A stretch of DNA of 30,483 nucleotides, from NCBI RefSeq assembly GCF_002341865.1, contig NZ_DDOV01000011.1, positions 36,486-66,968 of the forward strand, given 5' to 3'. Below, in pieces: positions 23,751 to 30,483 of this stretch (its first letter is position 1; every line of letters begins with the position of its first letter). Both the position numbers and the translations under genes were made by a program. This stretch comes from Clostridium sp. UBA2485 (GTDB taxonomy: Bacteria; Bacillota; Clostridia; Clostridiales; Clostridiaceae). The notes beneath the pieces were generated by a model. The model was given only the letters and a program-made list of their open reading frames with translations, did no database searches and was not told the origin of the DNA.

Positions 23751-25043
23751 TTAGATAGCTTTGCTACTTTCAACTAACATATCTTTAACTTTTTCAGTAG
23801 TAACTTGAAGTTGTAAATACTCTTTTTGAGAGTTTATTAATAACTCAGCAGTTTTATCTGCCTCTGAAGCTCCGTAATACATTTCAGCCATTTCTTTAGC
23901 CTTAGCTTTAACTTCTTCTTCAGTTGCTGTTATATTTTCTACTTCAGCTATTTTATCCATAACAACTTCAGTTTTAACTTTATTTGTAGCAACTTCTTTC
24001 ATTTGTTGTCTAAAACCTTCTTCACTTGTATTTGTGAATTGATAGTATGTTTGAATGTCTAATCCTTGATATTGTAATCTAGTTTCTAAATCTTTTAACA
24101 TTCCATCTATTTCCCTATTTACCATAACTTCTGGAATATCAATTTTAGCATTAGCTACTGCTGCATTTATAACAGCTTCTTCATATTCTTTTTTTACTCT
24201 TAGTTCATTTGCTTCCTCTAAATTAGCTTTTATATCATTTCTATACTCTTCCAATGTTTCAAATTCAGAAACTTCTTTAGCAAATTCATCATCTATGGCA
24301 GGTAATTCTTTTACCTTAACAGTCTTAATTTTAACTTCAAATTTAGCTGGTTTTCCATTTAATTCTTCTCTTCCATATTGCTCTGGGAAAGTTACATTAA
24401 CTTCTTTAAAGTCTCCAGCTTTTAAACCTATTAATTGTTCTTCAAAATTGTCTATAAATGTACCTGAACCTATCTCTAATTCATAATCTGTTCCTTCTCC
24501 ACCTTCAAAAGCAACATCATCTGTAAATCCTTTAAAGTCAATAATAGCTATATCGCCTTTTTCTATGACTTTATCTTCTTTAACTTCAACTCTTGCATTT
24601 CTATATTGAACTTCTTTTAATTTATTTTCAACATCTTCATCAGTTACATTGTATTCATTTTTCTTAACTTCTAAAGCTTTGTACTCACCAAGTTCAACTT
24701 CTGGCATAACTGTTATCTCTGCAGTATATATGAACTCTTTTCCTTCTCCAATTTGAACTATATCTATTGATGGATAATCAATTGGATTTATGTTATTTTC
24801 TTCTAACGCTTTTGGATATGTATCTCTATATATCATGTCTATCGCGTCTTCAAATAATACTCCTTCTCCATAATATTTTTTTACTATATTAAGTGGAGCT
24901 TTACCCTTTCTAAATCCTGGTATGTTAAATTTCTTAGCATTTTTAGCAAAAGATTTCTTTAAAGCTTCATTAAATTTTTCAGCTTCAACGATTATTTCTA
25001 GTTTTACAACGTTTTTTTCTAATTTTTCCATTTTAACGTTCAT
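23751..25043 (-). CDS. tig: Trigger factor chaperone / peptidyl-prolyl isomerase
   Basis: Ribosome-associated chaperone that meets nascent chains at the exit tunnel. 430 aa, standard. The ribosome-binding signature FRK (44-46) lies in IPGFRKGKAP. An FKBP-type isomerase domain covers about 160-245 (GDIAIIDFKGF, FIDNFEEQLIGLKAGD, VTFPEQYG). The C-terminal helical chaperone arms follow. The ATG follows GGAGGAAG. It has its own promoter and terminator and heads the tig-clpP-clpX-lonB-lonA-engB block. Confidence 0.97.
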   Translation of the reverse strand: MNVKMEKLEKNVVKLEIIVEAEKFNEALKKSFAKNAKKFNIPGFRKGKAPLNIVKKYYGEGVLFEDAIDMIYRDTYPKALEENNINPIDYPSIDIVQIGEGKEFIYTAEITVMPEVELGEYKALEVKKNEYNVTDEDVENKLKEVQYRNARVEVKEDKVIEKGDIAIIDFKGFTDDVAFEGGEGTDYELEIGSGTFIDNFEEQLIGLKAGDFKEVNVTFPEQYGREELNGKPAKFEVKIKTVKVKELPAIDDEFAKEVSEFETLEEYRNDIKANLEEANELRVKKEYEEAVINAAVANAKIDIPEVMVNREIDGMLKDLETRLQYQGLDIQTYYQFTNTSEEGFRQQMKEVATNKVKTEVVMDKIAEVENITATEEEVKAKAKEMAEMYYGASEADKTAELLINSQKEYLQLQVTTEKVKDMLVESSKAI

Positions 25044-25087
25044 TGTTTTCTTCCTCCTAATATCATAAATGAATATTAACCTAATAG

Positions 25088-25096
25088 ATTATACCA
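25088..25096 (-). promoter_or_regulatory. tig promoter (extended -10)
   Basis: The minus strand reads TGGTATAAT (25096-25088), an extended -10, with a leader of about 38 nt. No good -35 is seen. Confidence 0.65.
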
Positions 25097-25301
25097 TACT
25101 TTCTTAATAATTACATAGATTAATTGTCATTTTTTTAATAACGCTAAATCCTAATATTGCAAATAATACAACTGACACCATTAATACATCTTACTCTAAA
25201 ACATATAAATTGACATTACAAAATAATATAAATTGTAGAGTTTGTTTCAAATTATACAATAAATTCATATAAAATTACAAGTAAATTTACAAACTTTCCT
25301 A

Positions 25302-26144
25302 TTAATAAACTATATTTCCTTCACCCTTTAAAAAATTCACCTTACCATCTATATTAATAATTAATCCTTTTTCTTCAATTTTTCCAAATTTAATATCTTT
25401 ACCTGTTAAATTATAATAAGCGGTATGTTCTAAATTTTGTAAATTCATCATCCATACATATTGATTTTTATCCTCATTTATCCATGGTAAATAACTTATA
25501 TATGCAATATTTTTTTCATCTACAAATTTTGGATTGCTACCCCATAGATATCCTGGGGTATATTGAAGTACAGACTCTTTAGAAAAAATTTCATTTTCTG
25601 TAGATACATATTCTTTTTTTGTTATTTCCTTTAAATCTCCATTTACATTCATTAAGAAGATTCGTTGTTCCTTTTTTTCTTCGAAAACAGCCTGTTTTCC
25701 TGAGGGACTAATATCACTCGTAGTATTTTCAGCATTGTTAATAGATATAATTCTCTTATCATTATTTTTATTCTCTATAACAAGTTTTACAGTAGCATTA
25801 TCACTTAATTTAATTTCTTTCTCTTCTTGTAATGTCTTTTGCTTATTAGCTTCTTCTTTTAAATTTTCTTCCTCGCTTTTATTATCTATTTTATCTTTGT
25901 TATCTTCCTTGTTATTATTCGTAGCAGTTTCTGATTTTTCATCTTTATTATCTTTATTTTTATTATCTTTATTTAATATTATAGTATCCTTTATATTTAA
26001 TAAGCTTTGTTTTATTGGTGAGCTAAATACTATAACTATAACAGCTGCAACAGAAGCTAAAATTAGCATTACATATCTTCTTCTTCTTTTCCTCATCTGT
26101 TTTTCGTAATTCTTACTAAACATGCTAGGTTTTCTTCTTCCCAC
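25302..26144 (-). CDS. Membrane-anchored protein of unknown function
   Basis: I start it at the GTG at 26144 (280 aa), because GGAGGG sits 8-9 nt before it; an ATG at 26159 would include that site in the coding region. The N-terminus is very basic (KNYEKQMRKRRRRY), followed by one membrane segment (VMLILASVAAVIVIVFSS), a low-complexity Asn/Lys/Asp/Glu linker of about 65 residues, then a C-terminal domain with short strand patterns (ISINNAENTTSDISPSGKQA, QRIFLMNVNGDLKEITKKEY, YVWMMNLQNLEHTAYYNLTG), like partial TolB-type propeller blades. The plan is similar to the protein at 5727-6752. It lies upstream of tig with no visible terminator after it. Function unknown. Confidence 0.75.
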   Translation of the reverse strand: MGRRKPSMFSKNYEKQMRKRRRRYVMLILASVAAVIVIVFSSPIKQSLLNIKDTIILNKDNKNKDNKDEKSETATNNNKEDNKDKIDNKSEEENLKEEANKQKTLQEEKEIKLSDNATVKLVIENKNNDKRIISINNAENTTSDISPSGKQAVFEEKKEQRIFLMNVNGDLKEITKKEYVSTENEIFSKESVLQYTPGYLWGSNPKFVDEKNIAYISYLPWINEDKNQYVWMMNLQNLEHTAYYNLTGKDIKFGKIEEKGLIINIDGKVNFLKGEGNIVY

Positions 26145-26410
26145 TTGTCTTCCCTCCATACTCAGTATAATAGCATAAATAAAATGGAATATTATTTTTA
26201 AAGTATCCTTTCAAATAGCTATCTAATTCTACTCATTCTATTATAACTCATTTTTATTGGAATTAGTATTTTTTTATTAATTTACTGTAACTTATTATTA
26301 CACATATTAGCTAAATAGTATAAATAACAATATAACATACAAATTATAACAGTTTAATATCTGTTTTTAATACCTTTTGACTTTTATTTTTATAGATTTT
26401 TTTATCCTTT

Positions 26411-26445
26411 TAAAACTGTATTAGTCAAAATACAAAACAGTTTTA
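26411..26445. promoter_or_regulatory. Inverted repeat far upstream of pflB
   Basis: TAAAACTGT (26411-26419) pairs exactly with ACAGTTTTA (26437-26445). Inside, CTGTATTAGT (26416-26425) is the same ten-mer found at 26670-26679 in the pflB promoter, and TGTATT/AATACA pair at 6-nt spacing. It could be a second operator or a weak terminator (T-rich sequence follows). A TTGACT at 26377-26382 upstream has no good -10. Otherwise 26160-26650 shows only A/T-rich DNA. Confidence 0.4.
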
Positions 26446-26658
26446 TTTTCATATGTTACACACTATTAATTTTTTTATTTTTCCTTCATTCATATTTTAT
26501 GTTTACACCTCTTCTTTTTCAATTCTCTCTATGAAAAATGACATATTTTGAATTTTATATTTCAACATTACTATATCAGCCACTTTAGTATACGTTATCA
26601 TGCATGAAAAGTAGTAATTATTATTTAAGTTTGAATATTCTGAAAATATAAAAATCTA

Positions 26659-26687
26659 TTGAATTAGTTCTGTATTAGTAATACAAT
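26659..26687 (+). promoter_or_regulatory. pflB promoter
   Basis: TTGAAT (26659-26664), a 17-bp spacer and TACAAT (26682-26687). Transcription would start near 26694, leaving a leader of about 130 nt that contains the inverted repeat GTTAAAT-N8-ATTTAAC (26730-26751). Confidence 0.65.
26671..26685. promoter_or_regulatory. 7-1-7 palindrome overlapping pflB -10
   Basis: TGTATTAGTAATACA is a perfect 7-1-7 inverted repeat placed across the spacer and the -10, where a bound protein would block the polymerase. Its architecture is that of Fur-family operators, but the regulator is not known. It does not match the Rex or Fnr consensus I know. Confidence 0.5.
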
Positions 26688-26822
26688 TATAACACAAGAT
26701 AAAATAATTATTAATCGTAAATAAATACCGTTAAATAAATTTATATTTAACCTTATGCTGTTATAGTTAAATATAAGAACTGTTTTATTTTTTAAATTGT
26801 AATATATTAGGAGGAATAGTAA

Positions 26823-29051
26823 ATGTTTAAACAATGGGAAGGCTTTAAAGGCGAGCTATGGCAAGAATCTATTGATGTAAGAGAATTTATTCAAAAGAAC
26901 TATTCATTATATGAAGGTGATGATACTTTTTTAGTAGGAATGTCAGATAAAACTGCTAAGGTTTGGGATAAAACTCATGCACTAATAATAGAAGAAATAA
27001 AAAAAGGAATAATTGATGTTGAAGTTAATGAAATATCTGGAATTAATAACTTTGCTCCTGGATATATAGATAAAGCTAATGAAGTTATTGTTGGACTACA
27101 AACAGATGCTCCACTAAAAAGAATAGTTAATCCATTTGGTGGATTTAGAATGGTAGAACAATCTTTAGAAGCTTATGGATTTGAATTAAATGAAGAAATA
27201 AACAAATATTTCCCTAAATATAGAAAAACTCATAACCAAGGTGTTTTCCATGCTTATACTGATGAAATAAGAGCAGCTAGAAGTGCTGGATTATTAACTG
27301 GTCTTCCTGACGCTTATGGAAGAGGAAGAATTATTGGTGATTATAGAAGAATTGCACTTTATGGAATGGACTTTTTAATTAATGAAAAGAAAAAAGATTT
27401 AGCTGAACTTAAAGGACCAGCTTTAGATGACTTAATAAGACAAAGAGAAGAAGTTAATGAACAAATTGCAGCTATGGAAGATATAAAAGCTATGTCAGCT
27501 TCTTATGGAATAGATATTTCAGAGCCTGCTAAAGACGCTAAAGAAGCTGTACAGTTTACCTATTTTGCATATTTAGCAGCTATAAAAGAAAACAATGGTG
27601 CTGCAATGTCATTAGGAAGAGTTAGCACATTCTTAGATATATATATTAAAAGAGATTTAGAAAAAGGTATTATAACAGAGATAGAAGCTCAAGAAATAAT
27701 TGATCAATTTGTTATAAAGTTAAGAATAGCTAGACATTTAAGAACTCCTGATTATAACGATCTATTTGCTGGGGATCCGAACTGGATAACAGAAGCAATT
27801 GGTGGAGTTAGCGTAAATGGTAAACCACTTGTAACTAAGACATCATTCAGATTCATGCATACATTAATTAATCTAAACCCTGCACCAGAGCCAAATATGA
27901 CAGTTTTATGGTCAGAAAAATTACCAGAAAACTTCAAAAAATATTGTTCAAAAATGTCAATCGAAACTGGAGCAATTCAATATGAAAATGATGACATAAT
28001 GAGACCAGTATATGGTGATGACTATGGTATTGCTTGTTGTGTATCAGCTATGGAAATTGGTAAGAGAATGCAATTTTTCGGAGCTAGAGCTAATTTAGGT
28101 AAATCACTATTATACGCTATTAATGGTGGAATTGATGAAAAAACATTTAGCACTGTAATTAAAGGTCTAGATAAGATGAGTGATGAAGTTCTTGACTACA
28201 AAAAAGTTAAAACTAAATTCTTTGAAGTTCTTGAATATGTGGCTGAATTATACGTTGATACAATGAATACAATTCACTATATGCATGATAAGTATGCTTA
28301 TGAAGCTGGGCAAATGGCTTTACACGATACAAATATCAAAAGATTTATGGCTTTTGGAGTTGCAGGATTATCAGTTGTAGCTGACTCATTAAGTGCTATA
28401 AAATATGCTAAAGTTACTCCTATTAGAAATGAAGATGGAATAGCTATAGACTTTAAAATTGAAGGAGATTTTCCTAAATACGGAAATGATGATGATAGAG
28501 TTGATGATATTGCTGTAGAAGTTATTAAAAAATTCTCTGAAATGTTAAAGAAGCACAAGACATATAGAGATGCTGAACACTCATTATCAGTGTTAACAAT
28601 AACATCTAATGTTGTCTATGGTAAGAAAACTGGTGCTACTCCAGATGGAAGAAAAGCTGGCGAGCCATTTGCACCAGGTGCTAACCCAATGCATGGAAGA
28701 GATGAAAATGGTGCCTTAGCATCATTAAACTCAGTTGCTAAAATTCCTTACAAGGAATCTTGTCAAGATGGAGTTTCAAATACATTCTCAATAATTCCTG
28801 ATGCATTAGGAAAAACTGAAGAAGAAAGAGTTAGTAATTTAGTGTCTATAATGGACGGATATTTCGGACAAAGTGCTTTCCACTTAAACGTTAACGTCTT
28901 AAATAGGGAAACATTATTAGATGCTATGGAAAATCCAGATAAATATCCAACATTAACAATTAGAGTTTCTGGATATGCTGTTAATTTCAACAGATTGACT
29001 AAAGCTCAACAATTAGAAGTTATAAGCAGAACATTCCATGAATCAATGTAA
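26823..29051 (+). CDS. pflB: Formate C-acetyltransferase (pyruvate formate-lyase)
   Basis: Glycyl-radical enzyme converting pyruvate and CoA to acetyl-CoA and formate in anaerobic metabolism. 742 aa. Active-site Cys405-Cys406 in YGIACCVSAM. The radical Gly717 lies in RVSGYAVNF, 25 residues from the C-terminus as in the E. coli enzyme. The FGG/GFR and HNQGVFHAYTDEIRAARSAG stretches are typical of true PFL rather than diol dehydratase relatives. The ATG follows AGGAGG. Its activase gene follows after two hairpins. In clostridia PFL supplies one-carbon units as well as energy metabolism. Confidence 0.97.
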   Translation: MFKQWEGFKGELWQESIDVREFIQKNYSLYEGDDTFLVGMSDKTAKVWDKTHALIIEEIKKGIIDVEVNEISGINNFAPGYIDKANEVIVGLQTDAPLKRIVNPFGGFRMVEQSLEAYGFELNEEINKYFPKYRKTHNQGVFHAYTDEIRAARSAGLLTGLPDAYGRGRIIGDYRRIALYGMDFLINEKKKDLAELKGPALDDLIRQREEVNEQIAAMEDIKAMSASYGIDISEPAKDAKEAVQFTYFAYLAAIKENNGAAMSLGRVSTFLDIYIKRDLEKGIITEIEAQEIIDQFVIKLRIARHLRTPDYNDLFAGDPNWITEAIGGVSVNGKPLVTKTSFRFMHTLINLNPAPEPNMTVLWSEKLPENFKKYCSKMSIETGAIQYENDDIMRPVYGDDYGIACCVSAMEIGKRMQFFGARANLGKSLLYAINGGIDEKTFSTVIKGLDKMSDEVLDYKKVKTKFFEVLEYVAELYVDTMNTIHYMHDKYAYEAGQMALHDTNIKRFMAFGVAGLSVVADSLSAIKYAKVTPIRNEDGIAIDFKIEGDFPKYGNDDDRVDDIAVEVIKKFSEMLKKHKTYRDAEHSLSVLTITSNVVYGKKTGATPDGRKAGEPFAPGANPMHGRDENGALASLNSVAKIPYKESCQDGVSNTFSIIPDALGKTEEERVSNLVSIMDGYFGQSAFHLNVNVLNRETLLDAMENPDKYPTLTIRVSGYAVNFNRLTKAQQLEVISRTFHESM

Positions 29052-29060
29052 TTAATTTAA

Positions 29061-29094
29061 GTAGAATTACCTATACTAATATAGGTAATTCTAC
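29061..29094 (+). terminator. Hairpin 1 in pflB-pflA spacer
   Basis: A 15-bp perfect stem (29061-29075 with 29080-29094) and a CTAA loop, but without a T-run directly after it. More likely a 3'-end stabiliser or processing element than a full terminator. Confidence 0.65.
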
Positions 29095-29097
29095 TGT

Positions 29098-29138
29098 ATT
29101 AAAAAAGCTATTAACTTTAATCTAATGGTTTTTTTAAT
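29098..29138 (+). terminator. Hairpin 2 in pflB-pflA spacer
   Basis: A 16-bp stem with two G-U pairs (29098-29113 with 29123-29138) whose 3' arm contains a T7 run. Together with hairpin 1 it could attenuate transcription into pflA and lower activase relative to PFL. Confidence 0.65.
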
Positions 29139-29174
29139 ACAACTATATAAATGCCTAATTAAGGAGAAGATATT

Positions 29175-29921
29175 ATGGTAAAAGGAAGAATTCATTCAAT
29201 TGAAAGCATGGGACTTGTAGACGGTCCTGGTATAAGAACAATAGTATTTATGCAAGGATGTAAATTAAGATGTGCTTATTGTCATAATCCAGACACCTGG
29301 AGTTTGAATGGTGGCAATGAGATGACCTCTGATGAAATAGTAAAAAAAATTATTAGATTTAAACCCTACTTTAAAAATTCAGGTGGTGGAGTAACATTTT
29401 CTGGGGGAGACCCTTTATTTCAAGATGAATTTCTACTTGATATGTTGAAACAATGCAAACAGCATGGAATACACACTGCCATTGATACCGCTGGTTATGG
29501 ACATGGTCATTATGATGAAATATTAAAATATACAGATTTAGTTCTACTTGATATAAAGCATATAGATAGCACTGGTTATATTAAACTAACAGGACAAGAT
29601 ACTAAAGATGTTAACTTATTCTTAGAGGCTCTTAGAAAAAGCACCACTAGAGTTTGGGTTAGACATGTAATTATCCCTGATCATACGGATTCTAAAGAGC
29701 ATATAGAAAAAATAGCTAAAATAATAAATGAAGAAATTCCAAATGTGGATAAAATTGAACTTCTTCCCTATCATCTATTAGGAGTAAATAAGTATGAAGC
29801 TTTGGGTATGAAATATAAATTGGAAGATGTTCCAGCTATGGATAAAGAAAAAACGAAAGAATTAGAAGCCTATTTATATTCTCTTGTGGATTTAGATAAA
29901 ACTAATATAAAAGTATCCTAA
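29175..29921 (+). CDS. pflA: Pyruvate formate-lyase activating enzyme
   Basis: Radical SAM enzyme that installs the glycyl radical on PflB. 248 aa, standard. The CxxxCxxC cluster motif is C29, C33, C36 in GCKLRCAYCHNP, binding one 4Fe-4S cluster. The SAM-binding GGGVTFSGGDPL and later LLDIKH and ELLPYH follow family order. There are no extra ferredoxin clusters, which fits PFL activase rather than other glycyl-radical activases. The ATG follows AAGGAG. No separate promoter is seen. Confidence 0.97.
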   Translation: MVKGRIHSIESMGLVDGPGIRTIVFMQGCKLRCAYCHNPDTWSLNGGNEMTSDEIVKKIIRFKPYFKNSGGGVTFSGGDPLFQDEFLLDMLKQCKQHGIHTAIDTAGYGHGHYDEILKYTDLVLLDIKHIDSTGYIKLTGQDTKDVNLFLEALRKSTTRVWVRHVIIPDHTDSKEHIEKIAKIINEEIPNVDKIELLPYHLLGVNKYEALGMKYKLEDVPAMDKEKTKELEAYLYSLVDLDKTNIKVS

Positions 29922-29933
29922 CCTAATAATATG

Positions 29934-29985
29934 AAAAAGGTTTAGCTCTAAAATAGTTTTCAATTTAGAGTTAAGCCTTTTTTTA
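29934..29985 (+). terminator. pfl operon terminator
   Basis: A 19-bp stem with two G-U pairs (29934-29952 with 29964-29982), an 11-nt loop and a T-run in and after the 3' arm, shortly after the pflA stop. Confidence 0.9.
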
Positions 29986-30058
29986 TATTAAACCTCTAAC
30001 TCGCTCCTTTTCCAATTAATTATATATGAAAAAGTAATTTTATTCACTTATTACATTT

Positions 30059-30088
30059 TTTTCCACATTATCCACAATTTTATCCACA
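30059..30088 (+). promoter_or_regulatory. Cluster of three DnaA-box sequences
   Basis: TTATCCACA occurs exactly at 30068-30076 and 30080-30088, with TTTTCCACA (one mismatch) directly before at 30059-30067. All are in the same orientation. TTATCCACA is the strong DnaA-box consensus. Very A/T-rich DNA follows. Confidence 0.65.
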
Positions 30089-30131
30089 TTTTGGTAATAA
30101 TTATCATTTATCAATCATATAATATTTGATA

Positions 30132-30160
30132 TTTACTTATTAATTACTTTATGAGATAAT
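30132..30160 (+). promoter_or_regulatory. Candidate promoter of the last gene
   Basis: TTTACT (30132-30137), a 17-bp spacer and GATAAT (30155-30160), about 45 bp after the DnaA-box cluster. Confidence 0.55.
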
Positions 30161-30216
30161 GTAACCATTATATATATTTTGAATTATTTCTCGCTATATT
30201 GAAGGGGGACAAGCTA

Positions 30217-30483
30217 ATGAGACTAAACACTAAGGCTTTTGAAAAATTCATTGAAGAACACCAAATACCTATGAATAAAGGAATGAATATAGATGAATTT
30301 ACTATCTTCTCTTTTCCTGAGAAAATAACTGTTCATGGTGTTGAAAAACCAGTTTTAGGTGGAGGAACAGAAAAAAGAGCGGTTATAGCTTTAAGAGATG
30401 ATGATACTCTAGCTGATATATATGTATTTCACATAACAAGTACACCAAGTGATGAAAATACAAAAATTAAACTTTATAAATTA
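30217..30483 (+). CDS. Unrecognised protein, cut by the window end
   Basis: ATG at 30217, 8 nt after a GGGGGA ribosome site. The frame is open for 89 codons to the window edge. The visible part begins MRLNTKAFEKFIEEHQIP, then FTIFSFPEKITVHG, and alternates strand-like and polar stretches (RAVIALRDDDTLADIYVFHI). There is no signal peptide or membrane segment, so it is probably cytoplasmic. I do not recognise the family. Upstream lie a promoter and DnaA-box sequences. Confidence 0.7.
   Translation, partial: MRLNTKAFEKFIEEHQIPMNKGMNIDEFTIFSFPEKITVHGVEKPVLGGGTEKRAVIALRDDDTLADIYVFHITSTPSDENTKIKLYKL

Noticed and set aside
26730..26751. GTTAAAT-N8-ATTTAAC considered as a Rex operator
   Set aside because: The spacing between GTTAA and TTAAC is 12, not the 4 of the Rex consensus. 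It may be only a leader hairpin.
30001..30216. DnaA-box region considered as chromosomal origin
   Set aside because: No dnaA, dnaN, recF or rpmH nearby, and only three boxes.

Overview
The window is AT-rich (I judge it well under 35% GC), dense with intrinsic terminators, and carries spore-former markers: two Lon proteases side by side, a bactofilin, Cys/Gly-rich proteins of coat-like composition, and a pyruvate formate-lyase pair. This points to an anaerobic Clostridium (sensu stricto). I cannot name the species from sequence alone.

Layout. 1-3140: a zinc-uptake ABC system, with znuA on the minus strand divergent from znuC-znuB. The znuA promoter is bracketed by 7-1-7 palindromes of Fur-family type. 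3122-4010: a broken GNAT acetyltransferase gene whose 5' end runs into a non-coding repeat element. 4035-9470, all minus: trmB, a site-2-type M50 protease, a two-gene surface operon (phosphodiester glycosidase plus a predicted beta-propeller membrane protein), and a PIN-PhoH ATPase. 9586-11967, plus: a PerR-type regulator, a membrane-anchored protein with a calcium-loop-like motif, and a bactofilin. On the minus strand between the last two lies a candidate C-rich small RNA of about 90 nt, with a sigma-F/sigma-G-like promoter and its own terminator.

11972-14430, minus: four unusual low-complexity genes, namely an Asn/Met repeat protein and three Cys/Gly-rich hydrophobic proteins, two of them clearly paralogous. 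This is the least ordinary coding part. 14431-15529: about 1.1 kb of non-coding DNA packed with modular palindromic repeats, including a second copy of the element at 3719-3868 and an inverted-repeat-bounded unit of 223 bp. 15494-16252: a CPBP (CAAX-type) membrane protease.

16464-25096, minus: the conserved protein quality-control block, transcribed as tig, clpP-clpX, lonB and lonA-engB. lonB has its Shine-Dalgarno 37 nt from the start codon, with a hairpin between that would bring the gap to 8 nt. 25302-26144: a membrane-anchored protein of unknown function. 26160-29982, plus: pflB and pflA with a long regulatory region whose promoter overlaps a perfect 7-1-7 palindrome. 30059-30483: a cluster of DnaA-box sequences, a promoter and the start of an unrecognised gene cut by the window edge.

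How the genes fit together: most of the window is housekeeping (zinc import, tRNA methylation, proteolysis, fermentation). Several items (lonB, bactofilin, the C-rich RNA with a forespore-type promoter, the Cys/Gly-rich proteins) would fit sporulation, but this link is inference. No tRNA, rRNA, CRISPR array, intact insertion sequence or prophage gene was seen.
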